NCBI GenBank assembly: GCA_039815415.1
Contig: JBCBZH010000224.1
Span: 1 to 7,561, forward strand
Direction of reading: 5' to 3'
DNA length: 7,561 bases
Source: JBCBZH01 sp039815415
Lineage (GTDB): Bacteria; Bacteroidota; Rhodothermia; Rhodothermales; Rubricoccaceae
A program made the translations under genes and the position numbers. Each line of letters opens with the position of its first letter. The first letter of the stretch is position 1. Positions 1-5,874 of this stretch are shown piece by piece. The notes under the pieces are model-generated. The model was not told the DNA's origin, did not search any database, and saw nothing but the letters and a program-made list of their open reading frames with translations.

Positions 1-19
1 CATGTGTTCTGCCCTGGCC

Positions 20-60
20 GCAGACTTTTCTAGACACCCTGATGTGGTAGCTATTTACAC
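20..60 (+). promoter_or_regulatory. Possible promoter region upstream of the PspA-like gene (weak)
   Basis: This is one of the most A+T-rich stretches in an otherwise GC-rich window, and it lies 40-80 bases ahead of the first gene. A TAGACA at 31-36 and a TATTTA at 52-57 could act as -35 and -10 elements, but the 15-base spacer is short and neither matches a consensus well. No Bacteroidota-type TAnnTTTG box in good position was seen. No gene was recognised in bases 1-98. The call rests on composition and position only. Confidence 0.2.
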
Positions 61-98
61 GACTGAGCAAGCCCATGTTCGGCTGAGCCATCTCCGCC

Positions 99-812
99 AT
101 GGATGTCCGCATGCTGATCCTGGAGCAAAACATCCGGGAGCTGAACGACCAGGTCCCCAAGATGAATGAGAACATCGCGACGGTGAAAGCCAACGTGATG
201 CTGCTCCAGAAGGAGCACCGCCGCTACACGGCAGAACAGACCTCTCTGACGGCCAAGATCAAGGCGGCCATCAATGCCGGGCGCGATGACATTGCGCAGC
301 GCTATGCCGTCCAGATGCAGGGCGTGAAAGAAGCGCAAGGCCGCACTGCTGAGCAACTCCAGTTCGCCGAGCAGGCCTACGAGAAATCTCTGCAGGTCAA
401 GAAGGCGTTCATGCGCGAGCGCGAGAAGAAGATTCAGGAGGCCAAGGAGGCCCTCCGCGCCCACGAGCGTGCCAAGTGGCAGTCCAAGATCGCCGACACC
501 CTCGAGCAGTTCGAGGTCGCCGGTGTGGACTCGACGCACGACGAGATGGTGCGCCGCGTCAATGAGCAGACGGCCAAGAACGAGGCCCGCATGGAGATGG
601 CGCTAGACTCCATCGACACCGAATCGATGCAGATCGAGGAGGATGCGCAGGAGCTGGAGGCCGCCGAGCTGGTGAAGCAGTTCAAGCTCGAGATGGGCAT
701 GAACGAACCCGCCGTCGCCGAGCAGGCCCCCGCGCCCGAGCTGCGCATCCCCGATGAGCCCATCTCCGACGGGTCCCTGCCTCCCGAGCGCGCCCGCGAG
801 CGTACGGAGTAA
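99..812 (+). CDS. PspA/IM30-family-like coiled-coil protein lacking the N-terminal amphipathic helix
   Basis: The 237-residue product is almost entirely helical, with charged heptad-like stretches from about residue 5 to 200. Residues 3-40 (VRMLILEQNIREL onward) resemble the start of PspA helix 1, which in the family follows an ED-P-x-x-M-L-type motif. Residues 127-200 match the family's second half: a K-I-A-x-x-L segment, a short G-containing turn near 142, then an NEARMEMALDS-type stretch. The tail from about 202 is Pro/Ala/acid-rich and probably disordered. PspA/IM30 proteins form oligomers on the inner membrane face and protect membranes under stress. The roughly 20-25 residue membrane-binding helix that normally precedes this point is absent: an in-frame TGA lies at 84-86 and no other frame in 1-98 encodes a plausible helix. 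ATG 99 is the first start after that stop; Met5 is an alternative. Family assignment is fairly confident; membrane binding is uncertain. Confidence 0.75.
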   Translation: MDVRMLILEQNIRELNDQVPKMNENIATVKANVMLLQKEHRRYTAEQTSLTAKIKAAINAGRDDIAQRYAVQMQGVKEAQGRTAEQLQFAEQAYEKSLQVKKAFMREREKKIQEAKEALRAHERAKWQSKIADTLEQFEVAGVDSTHDEMVRRVNEQTAKNEARMEMALDSIDTESMQIEEDAQELEAAELVKQFKLEMGMNEPAVAEQAPAPELRIPDEPISDGSLPPERARERTE

Positions 813-884
813 GAGGGATCGAGGGATAGGGGATGGAGGTATCTCCTGTGCCCATCCCTCCATCCCGCATCCCGAAATCCCCTC
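813..884 (+). repeat. Long imperfect hairpin built from GGGAT/ATCCC units between genes 1 and 2
   Basis: GGGAT occurs at 815, 823 and 830 and its complement ATCCC at 854, 862, 869 and 877, with spacings of 7 or 8 bases. The spacings mirror each other, so bases 815-839 pair with 857-881 on a single axis: 5 bp, a 3x3 internal loop, 5 bp, a 2x2 loop, then 10 perfect bp (830-839 with 857-866) around a 17-base loop. The right arm forms the pyrimidine-rich leader directly before the next ATG. No T-tract follows, so it is not a standard intrinsic terminator. It might modulate translation, RNA stability or relative expression of the two genes; that is inference. Confidence 0.75.
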
Positions 885-1358
885 ATGGACAAGGAAGAAT
901 TCGAACGCATCAAGGCCGAGGAAAAGGCCCACCTGCGCAAGCTCCGCGAGCTGAAGCAGACCCACCGCGACGTGCAGCGCAAGGCGAAGATCGTCAACGC
1001 TGTTCGCGGCATGCGCAACGCCGAGCTGGAGTCTGAGATCGACGCCCAGACGGAGAGCTTCTACCGCGACGCCGCTCACCAGGAAGCCCGCCTCGACCTG
1101 GCGATCGACAGCAACGCGCTGGAGAAGGCCGCTGCTGCGGAAGCTGACAAGGAGGCCATCGCCAAACAAGAGGCGGCGGCTCTGATCGCACAGATGAAAG
1201 CCGAGATGGGCGAGCGCCCCGGCTCACCGGACGCACGCCCCGACGCCAGCCCGACCGGCGCCAAGTCCATCGGCCGAACGCCTCCGCCTGAGGAGGACCC
1301 TCCGCCCCCCTCAGCCGACCGAGGTGCGAAATCCATTGGTCGCCAGCGCGGCTCGTGA
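885..1358 (+). CDS. Short coiled-coil protein, likely a diverged PspA-tail paralogue with a duplicated GAKSIGR motif
   Basis: The 157-residue product has a charged helical body (about 3-110) and a Pro/Asp-rich disordered tail. Its body aligns with the second half of the upstream PspA-like protein. EARLDLAIDS (68-77) matches EARMEMALDS, and AALIAQMKAEMG (98-109) matches AELVKQFKLEMG, with four extra residues between the two blocks. The AKIVNAVRG stretch at 34-42 fits the upstream SKIADTLEQ. I infer an ancient duplication that kept only the PspA C-terminal half, and a possible partner of that protein. GAKSIGR occurs at 125-131 and again at 147-153, with the linker rich in Pro and Glu; this may be a short docking motif. 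No membrane segment or signal peptide is seen. ATG 885 fits the pyrimidine-rich leader pattern of this window. No named family was recognised. Confidence 0.8.
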   Translation: MDKEEFERIKAEEKAHLRKLRELKQTHRDVQRKAKIVNAVRGMRNAELESEIDAQTESFYRDAAHQEARLDLAIDSNALEKAAAAEADKEAIAKQEAAALIAQMKAEMGERPGSPDARPDASPTGAKSIGRTPPPEEDPPPPSADRGAKSIGRQRGS

Positions 1359-1414
1359 TGACGCCTGAGTGAACGATTCTCTTCACTCATCGCCCGTCAC
1401 TCCTCACTCTCACT
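1359..1414 (+). repeat. Hairpin plus TCACTC-type repeat between genes 2 and 3
   Basis: TGAGTGAA (1366-1373) is perfectly complementary to TTCACTCA (1382-1389) around an 8-base loop. An outer helix can form from TGACG (1359-1363) with CGTCA (1395-1399). The right side continues as a pyrimidine-rich array in which TCACTC recurs at 1383, 1397 and 1404, with TCACT again at 1410, spacings of 14, 7 and 6 bases, running up to the ATG at 1415. The layout is the same as in the previous gap, with a different unit sequence. No T-tract is present. Confidence 0.7.
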
Positions 1415-2341
1415 ATGCCCAACAAGCCGATCAACTTCACGAAGGAAGCCTTCATGGAGCCAGCGAACCTGGTCTTCCTGATTGCCGCCCTCGTGATCTC
1501 TCTGGTGATTACCGGCAGCCTGGGCGGCCTGCTCCCGCTGTTCATCGCCGCCGCTGAGTTGCTGTACCTCGGCACCCTGCCCCGAAACGAGCGCTACAAG
1601 CGCGTCGTCCGCTCGCGGAAGGCCGCAGAACAGAAAAAGGGGCCGTCCGACCGTGACGTGTTCCGCACGCTCGCCAAGGACGACCAGAAGCGCTACGTGC
1701 GCTTCCGCAACATGGAGAAGGCGATCAAGGACAACTACGCCAAGCTTCCTTATGCCAGCCAGGGCCTCCTGGACTCGCATCTCAAGAAGCTCGACGGCCT
1801 GCTCGACGCCCACCTCGGCCTCTTGCAACTCAAGGAGCGCTACGCACAGTTCGCTCGCCGCACCGGCGAGTCAGACATCGTGGACGCCATCGCGCAGCTC
1901 AAGAATGAGATGCAGAACGACCCGCCGCGCGTCCAGTCCATCAAGAAGCGGCGGTTGATGATTCTCCAGAAGCGCCTCGACCGCTTCAAGAAGGCAGGCG
2001 AGAACCTCGCCATCATCGAAGCCCAGCTCGAGACCATCGAGGACGTGGCGCGCTACGTCTACGAGCAGTCGCTGACGATGCAGAACCCTGAAGAGGTCTC
2101 GTTCCAGCTCGACACGCTGATGAGCGAGGTCGAGGAGACGCAATCCTCGATGGAGCTGATCGACGACGCGCTCAGCGACGTGACCATGGGCGGGCTGACG
2201 GACGAAGACATCGCCGCCTTCGAGGCATCCTCGGCGGGCCAGATCAGCCGCATTGACGCTGGGCTGTTGGACGATGACTTCGACGACCTGACCTCGCTGG
2301 ACCCGACCTCGACGCGCTCCCGCACCAAAGACGCGGGCTGA
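1415..2341 (+). CDS. Membrane-anchored coiled-coil protein, third gene of the PspA-like cluster
   Basis: The 308-residue product has two hydrophobic segments close together (about 18-36 and 38-55) separated by an S-L-G-G turn. A basic stretch (57-69, with K/R at 57, 60, 62, 63, 66, 68 and 69) follows, so both ends should face the cytoplasm by the positive-inside rule. Residues about 80-255 are charged and helical, including LDSHLKKLDGLLDAHLGLL near 119-137 and a second helical block at about 185-220. The C-terminal 50 residues are acidic and low in hydrophobics (DDDFDD at 287-292). It follows the two PspA-like genes by 56 bases on the same strand, so it could be their membrane anchor or sensor, a role played by unrelated small membrane proteins in classical Psp systems. 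Met14 is an alternative start. No named domain was recognised; the function is inferred from context. Confidence 0.8.
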   Translation: MPNKPINFTKEAFMEPANLVFLIAALVISLVITGSLGGLLPLFIAAAELLYLGTLPRNERYKRVVRSRKAAEQKKGPSDRDVFRTLAKDDQKRYVRFRNMEKAIKDNYAKLPYASQGLLDSHLKKLDGLLDAHLGLLQLKERYAQFARRTGESDIVDAIAQLKNEMQNDPPRVQSIKKRRLMILQKRLDRFKKAGENLAIIEAQLETIEDVARYVYEQSLTMQNPEEVSFQLDTLMSEVEETQSSMELIDDALSDVTMGGLTDEDIAAFEASSAGQISRIDAGLLDDDFDDLTSLDPTSTRSRTKDAG

Positions 2342-2343
2342 TC

Positions 2344-2408
2344 TCGCCAGCTCGACGCAGCCGATGGCGGGCTGGCGATGATCGCCGCAAATGCAATCGC
2401 CAGCTCGA
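2344..2408 (+). repeat. Direct repeat TCGCCAGCTCGA with an intervening inverted copy
   Basis: TCGCCAGCTCGA occurs at 2344-2355 and again at 2397-2408. Between them, GCTGGCGA (2371-2378) is the exact complement of the first eight bases of either copy, so two mutually exclusive hairpins are possible. A small local hairpin, GGCGA/TCGCC at 2374-2378 and 2382-2386, competes with both. The block lies directly after the stop of the membrane coiled-coil gene. It may be an interspersed repeat or a processed 3' end structure. Confidence 0.6.
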
Positions 2409-2421
2409 TGCCTTGCCCCCG

Positions 2422-2484
2422 AGCGATGGCGCTCGCCTGAAACGCGGTACAGACGCCACGCCGTGGCGTCTCTACGCCATCGCT
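2422..2484 (+). repeat. Nested palindrome ahead of the enoyl-CoA hydratase gene (REP-like element)
   Basis: An outer pair, AGCGATGGCG (2422-2431) with CGCCATCGCT (2475-2484), encloses a near-perfect palindrome at 2447-2475. The palindrome has 14-base arms around a single central base and one mismatch; its core 2451-2460/2462-2471 is perfect. The left outer arm can instead fold locally, CGAGCG (2420-2425) with CGCTCG (2430-2435), so alternative structures exist. The GTCTCTAC end resembles interspersed GTAGAGACG-type palindromes that I recall from cyanobacterial and other genomes; this is memory, not a search. No long T-tract follows. The rest of the 201-base gap (2342-2542) shows no credible gene. 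Confidence 0.65.
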
Positions 2485-2542
2485 TCTACCGAGCGCCGAC
2501 ACTGAACTGGCACCTCCCGCCTAAACAGGATCCCCCACACCC

Positions 2543-3328
2543 TTGGCCGACTTCCAAACCCTCCTCACCAACACCGACGCCGACGGCGTGATGACCATCA
2601 CGCTTCACCGCCCGGATGCCCTGAACGCCCTCAGCCAGCAGCTCGTGGGCGAGCTGGCGAAGGCGTTCCGCCAGGCCCGAGCCGATGAGGCCGTGTGTGG
2701 CGTCGTGCTGACAGGGTCTGGCGAGAAGGCCTTTGCGGCTGGCGCTGACATCTCGGAGTTCGCGGACATGGAATCGCTGCAGGCCCACCGGTTTGCGCTG
2801 CGTGGCCAGGCCGTGTTCAACCAGATCGAGAGCATGGGCAAGCCGGTGGTGGCGGCGGTCAACGGCTACGCCCTCGGCGGAGGCTGTGAGCTGGCGATGG
2901 CCTGTCACCTGCGAGTCGCCAGCGAGGCCGCGCAGTTCGGCCAGCCCGAGGTGAACCTGGGCCTGATCGCAGGCTACGGCGGGACGCAGCGCCTGCCCCG
3001 ACTCGTCGGCCGCGGGATTGCCACAGAGATGCTGCTCACGGGGGACCGTGTCAAGGCGCAACGCGCCTATGAGATTGGGCTGGTGAACCGCGTGGTGCCT
3101 GCCCACGAGCTGATCGAAACGGCTCGTCAGCTCGTTCTCACGATTGCGTCCAAGGCGCCCGTGGCGGTGGCCATGACGCTGCAGGCCGTGCGGGCGTCAG
3201 ATCTGCCGCTGGCACAGGGCCTTGCTCACGAAGCCGCTCTGTTTGCCCAGTGCGCTGCCACCGAGGACTTTATGGAGGGCGTCGGCGCGTTCCTGAGCCG
3301 CGAAACGCCTAGCTTTCAAGGTCGATAG
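2543..3328 (+). CDS. Enoyl-CoA hydratase (crotonase family)
   Basis: The 261-residue product has the usual single-domain crotonase length and is expected to hydrate trans-2-enoyl-CoA to 3-hydroxyacyl-CoA in fatty-acid or amino-acid breakdown in the cytoplasm. ITLHRPDALNAL (18-29) is the N-terminal CoA-binding signature. AFAAGADI (63-70) and ALGGGCELAMA (110-120) form the oxyanion-hole regions. Both catalytic glutamates of the hydratase subclass are present: Glu116 in GGGCELA and Glu136 in FGQPEVNLG. GGTQRL (146-151) and the C-terminal FMEGVGAFLSRETPSFQGR also fit. The start is TTG at 2543: an in-frame TAA lies at 2522-2524, and the next candidates (GTG 2588, ATG 2591) would remove the first strand. 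The exact substrate range cannot be read from sequence. The neighbours give no clear pathway. Confidence 0.93.
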   Translation: MADFQTLLTNTDADGVMTITLHRPDALNALSQQLVGELAKAFRQARADEAVCGVVLTGSGEKAFAAGADISEFADMESLQAHRFALRGQAVFNQIESMGKPVVAAVNGYALGGGCELAMACHLRVASEAAQFGQPEVNLGLIAGYGGTQRLPRLVGRGIATEMLLTGDRVKAQRAYEIGLVNRVVPAHELIETARQLVLTIASKAPVAVAMTLQAVRASDLPLAQGLAHEAALFAQCAATEDFMEGVGAFLSRETPSFQGR

Positions 3329-3388
3329 GAAATAGGAGCGAGTTGTTTTCCCGCCAGCTCGTTCCTATTTCCTAGTTCCTCGTTCCGC
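3326..3388 (+). repeat. 17-bp hairpin overlapping a stop codon, merged with a perfect seven-base TTCC array
   Basis: TAGGAAATAGGAGCGAG (3326-3342) pairs with 3358-3374 over 17 bp with a single G-T wobble, around a 15-base loop. The left arm begins with the hydratase stop codon TAG itself. On the right, TTCC recurs at 3362, 3369, 3376 and 3383, exactly every seven bases, giving four degenerate heptamers (3361-3388) that end four bases before the next ATG. A short T-rich run (3343-3349) lies inside the loop rather than after the stem, so this is not a typical intrinsic terminator for the plus strand. Confidence 0.8.
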
Positions 3389-3392
3389 GCCC

Positions 3393-4664
3393 ATGGCGTA
3401 CGCCATCCCGATTCTGCTTCTGCTGGCCGTCAGCGCGTTCTTCTCGGGCTCAGAGATCGCGTTTGTCACCGCCAACCGCCTCAAGACCGAGGTGCGGGCA
3501 CGCCGGGCGGGCTGGCCAGGGCGCATTGTGCAGGAGTTCCTCGCGGACCCAACCACGTTCCTCACGACCACGCTCGTGGGCAACAACGTGGCGCTGGTGC
3601 TCTACTCGATGCTGATGAGCCTGGCCCTGGAGTCGCCGCTGACCCGGTTCTACGAAACCGTCGTCGGGCTGGCGTCTCCGACCGGGCTCGTGCTCGTCAC
3701 ACAGACCATCCTGGCCGCGCTGATCGTGCTGCTGGTGGGCGAGGTGATTCCGAAGTCGCTGCTGCGGCAGCCCTCGGGCCGAGTGCTGATGGTGCTGGCC
3801 GTGCCATTGAAGCTCACGTACTGGCTGTTCATCGTCCTCATCAAGCTGGCGGGCTGGACGAGCGGGCTCATCGTCAAGCTCGCCGGCACCCCGTCGGACA
3901 CGTTCAAGCAATTCATCCGGCGCGACTTCGAGCTGGTGATCCGCGAGAGCCGCGAGACCGGAGCGCTCGACCTCGATGAGGAAGAGTCTGAGATCCTGTC
4001 CAATGTGTTTGAGCTGCGGTCGCTGCGCGTCAAGGACTCGATGGTGCCCCGCACAGAGATCAAAGCAATTGAAGAGGGCTGCGAGTTGGACGAGGTCCGG
4101 CGCACGTTCATTGAGACTGGATTCAGCCGCCTGCCTGTCTACCACGAAAGCATCGACAACATCGTGGGCGTCGTGCTGGCGCACGACCTGTTCCACGGGC
4201 CGGATACGCTCTCGGGCATTCTGCGGCCTGCGCGCGTGGTCCCAGAATCCAAGCCCGCCCGCGACCTCCTCTTCGACTTCCTCCAGGGTGGGCGCAAGGG
4301 CGCCTCATCGCTCGCCATCGTGGTGGACGAGTACGGCGGAACGGCGGGCATCGTGACGCTGGAAGACCTGCTTGAAGAACTCTTCGGCGACATCCGCGAT
4401 GAACACGACGCGGCCGCTGCTCCCATTCGCCAGCTCGACGAGCGGACGTGGCTGGTCCACGGGCGCGTCGAGTTGGATGATCTCGAGTCAGAGACCAGCA
4501 TTGCACTCCCGGAGGGCGAGTACGACACCGTAGCCGGCTACCTTCTGGATCAGATCGGCCACGTTCCTGCCGAACGAGCCGTCGTGGATCTCAACGGTTT
4601 CCGCTTCACGGTGCTCAAGGCCAGTCCGGCCCGCATCGAGGCGGTCCGGATGCTGAGACTCTGA
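3393..4664 (+). CDS. CNNM/CorC (HlyC-family) membrane protein with CBS pair and CorC_HlyC domain
   Basis: The 423-residue product has the standard three-part layout. An N-terminal CNNM (DUF21) membrane domain covers about 1-165, with hydrophobic segments near 3-17, 58-78, 97-117 and 130-158 and signatures SGSEIAF (18-24), GNNVAL (63-68) and GEVIPKSL (116-123). A CBS pair covers about 215-335, with MVPRTEI (217-223) and DEYGGTAGIVTLEDLLEEL (312-330). A C-terminal CorC_HlyC domain covers about 345-423. Family members act in Mg2+ or other divalent cation handling at the inner membrane; the Bacteroidota relative GldE is linked to gliding. Which role applies here is unknown. ATG 3393 directly follows the heptamer array and begins the first membrane segment. 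The next gene follows after 18 bases, so co-transcription is likely. Confidence 0.93.
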   Translation: MAYAIPILLLLAVSAFFSGSEIAFVTANRLKTEVRARRAGWPGRIVQEFLADPTTFLTTTLVGNNVALVLYSMLMSLALESPLTRFYETVVGLASPTGLVLVTQTILAALIVLLVGEVIPKSLLRQPSGRVLMVLAVPLKLTYWLFIVLIKLAGWTSGLIVKLAGTPSDTFKQFIRRDFELVIRESRETGALDLDEEESEILSNVFELRSLRVKDSMVPRTEIKAIEEGCELDEVRRTFIETGFSRLPVYHESIDNIVGVVLAHDLFHGPDTLSGILRPARVVPESKPARDLLFDFLQGGRKGASSLAIVVDEYGGTAGIVTLEDLLEELFGDIRDEHDAAAAPIRQLDERTWLVHGRVELDDLESETSIALPEGEYDTVAGYLLDQIGHVPAERAVVDLNGFRFTVLKASPARIEAVRMLRL

Positions 4665-4682
4665 ATCCGCCCTCCAACACCT

Positions 4683-5024
4683 ATGACCGACAAAGAGACC
4701 TACAGCCCGTTCATCCTCATTGACGAGGACTTCCGCTCTCTGATCCTGTCGGACACCCACATGGTGTCGAAGCAGCACATCTTCCACGAGCGCGCCGATG
4801 AGGGCTGGGAAGGCAACGGGTATGACTGGACATCCATCGCTCGCGTACTCGTCGCGGAGGAATTGTCCCACCTCAGTGAGGATGTGTCGTTCGATCCCGA
4901 GGCAGGCATGTTGTCGGCCCAAGGCTCACTGGACGCGCTCCAGGAGTTGGGCGCTGCGATGCTGTCCGTCTACAACGACGACGCTCGCATCCGAGACCTT
5001 CTGAGCCGCGCCGAACTGGACTGA
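4683..5024 (+). CDS. Imm51-like immunity protein
   Basis: The 113-residue product resembles the Imm51 family (immunity proteins of bacterial polymorphic toxin systems). Recognisable family features are GNGYDW (44-49), followed by a helix with AEEL (58-61), then FDPEAGM (70-76), then a helix containing LDALQELGAAML (83-94). The length is close to what I recall for the family. Such proteins normally neutralise a cognate secreted toxin in the cytoplasm. No toxin, Rhs/CdiA-like gene or secretion gene lies in this window, so it may be an orphan defence gene or a domesticated member with another role. It sits 18 bases after the CNNM/CorC gene and is probably co-transcribed with it. The assignment is from remembered motif similarity and was not checked by a profile search. 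Confidence 0.7.
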   Translation: MTDKETYSPFILIDEDFRSLILSDTHMVSKQHIFHERADEGWEGNGYDWTSIARVLVAEELSHLSEDVSFDPEAGMLSAQGSLDALQELGAAMLSVYNDDARIRDLLSRAELD

Positions 5025-5029
5025 GCCCA

Positions 5030-5056
5030 CCAGCTCGGGGTCCGCCCTCGAGCTGG
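5030..5056 (+). repeat. GC-rich hairpin after the Imm51-like gene (possible transcript 3' end)
   Basis: CCAGCTCGGGG (5030-5040) pairs with CCTCGAGCTGG (5046-5056) over 11 bp with one G-T wobble, around a 5-base loop, beginning five bases after the stop codon. It is strong enough to act as an RNA 3' end stabiliser, but no T-tract follows, so Rho-independent termination is doubtful. Both arms contain the octamer CCAGCTCG or its complement, which recurs across the window. The gap continues to 5116 with a pyrimidine-rich leader. Confidence 0.6.
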
Positions 5057-5116
5057 CGACAAGGTGTCCCCTTCGAACGCCCAGCCCCGCTCACGTTCAC
5101 TCTTCTGCCCTCCTTG

Positions 5117-5821
5117 ATGCGCCTCCTGCTCCTCAGCAACTCCACCTCACCCGGTCGCAGCTACCTCGAGCACGCCGTGCCCTGGCTGCGCGAGTTTTTG
5201 AGTGGGGCGTCTCGTGTGGCCTTCGTGCCGTATGCGGGCGTGACGGTACCCTGGAATGACTACGCGGCGAAGGTGCGCGGCACGCTGGACCCGCTCGGCA
5301 TCGAGCTGGTGTCGGTGCACGAGGTCGCCAACCCGACGGATGCCCTTGAGGGCGTGAATGCGGTGCTCGTAGGCGGAGGCAACACGTTTCACCTGCTCCG
5401 CGAGATGGTCGCGACCGGTCTGGTGGAGGCCATCCGCCAGCGCGTGCGGGAGGGGCTGCCCTTCGTGGGCTGGAGCGCTGGATCGAACGTCGCGTGCCCG
5501 ACGATCCGCACGACCAACGACATGCCGATTGTGGAGCCACCGTCGTTCGACGCACTGGGGTTCGTGCCTTTCCAGATCAACCCGCACTACACCGACGCCC
5601 ACCCGGAGGGCCACCAGGGCGAGACGCGCGCACAGCGGCTGGCCGAGTTCGTGACGGCCAACCCAGAGGTTCCCGTCATCGGGCTTCCCGAAGGCACTGC
5701 GCTTCGCATCAACGCCCGCCAGCTCGACCTCCTGGGCGGCGACGCCCTTCGGTTCGATCCCGACTCACCGGAGGGCCGCCCAACGACTGTAGAGGCCATC
5801 CGCGGGCTGGCGGCCTTGTAA
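5117..5821 (+). CDS. pepE: Peptidase E (alpha-aspartyl dipeptidase, family S51)
   Basis: The 234-residue product closely follows Escherichia coli/Salmonella PepE (about 229 residues), a cytoplasmic serine peptidase that cleaves dipeptides with N-terminal aspartate. LLLLSNST (3-10), VGGGNTFHLL (85-94), GWSAGSNVACPTIRTTNDMP (118-137) and QINPHYTDAHPEGHQGETR (153-171) are family hallmarks. The catalytic triad is intact at the Salmonella positions: Ser120, Asp135 and His157. ATG 5117 was chosen over the TTG just upstream (5114) because it aligns with the PepE start. The stop is TAA. The gene lies 92 bases after the Imm51-like gene and may have its own transcript start. Nothing unusual was seen in the protein. 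Confidence 0.95.
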   Translation: MRLLLLSNSTSPGRSYLEHAVPWLREFLSGASRVAFVPYAGVTVPWNDYAAKVRGTLDPLGIELVSVHEVANPTDALEGVNAVLVGGGNTFHLLREMVATGLVEAIRQRVREGLPFVGWSAGSNVACPTIRTTNDMPIVEPPSFDALGFVPFQINPHYTDAHPEGHQGETRAQRLAEFVTANPEVPVIGLPEGTALRINARQLDLLGGDALRFDPDSPEGRPTTVEAIRGLAAL

Positions 5822-5874
5822 CGGAATGCCCTGGCTTGCGTAGGCTCTGCGCATCCCTCCTTCGCCCTGCTTCC

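Noticed and set aside
2..169. 56-codon frame starting at base 2 that could be an upstream part of the PspA-like protein
   Set aside because: It overlaps gene 1 in another frame and does not form an amphipathic helix, so it does not supply the missing N-terminus.
51..539. Long minus-strand open frame (162 codons) opposite the PspA-like gene
   Set aside because: It is Leu/His/Gly-rich, as expected from the complement of GC-rich coding DNA, and shows no domain. The plus-strand frame has clear family features.
2391..2591. 66-codon plus-strand open frame in the gap and over the start of the hydratase
   Set aside because: It runs through repeat DNA, is Pro/Arg/Ser-rich, and has no recognisable domain. 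The hydratase frame explains the downstream part.
3343..3349. T-rich run as part of an intrinsic terminator after the hydratase gene
   Set aside because: The T-rich run lies in the hairpin loop, not after the stem, so it does not fit a standard Rho-independent terminator.
813..3392. Regular repeats as a CRISPR array
   Set aside because: Units are about seven bases long, degenerate and without unique spacers; no Cas genes are present.
3450..4196. 248-codon minus-strand open frame opposite the CNNM/CorC gene
   Set aside because: It is low-complexity, rich in Gln, His, Arg and Asp, and lies opposite an unambiguous CNNM/CBS protein; a shadow frame.
5494..5874. N-terminal extension of the YbjQ-family gene into pepE
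   Set aside because: The extension is Arg/Pro-rich shadow sequence inside pepE. The 108-residue form from ATG 5875 matches the family length exactly.
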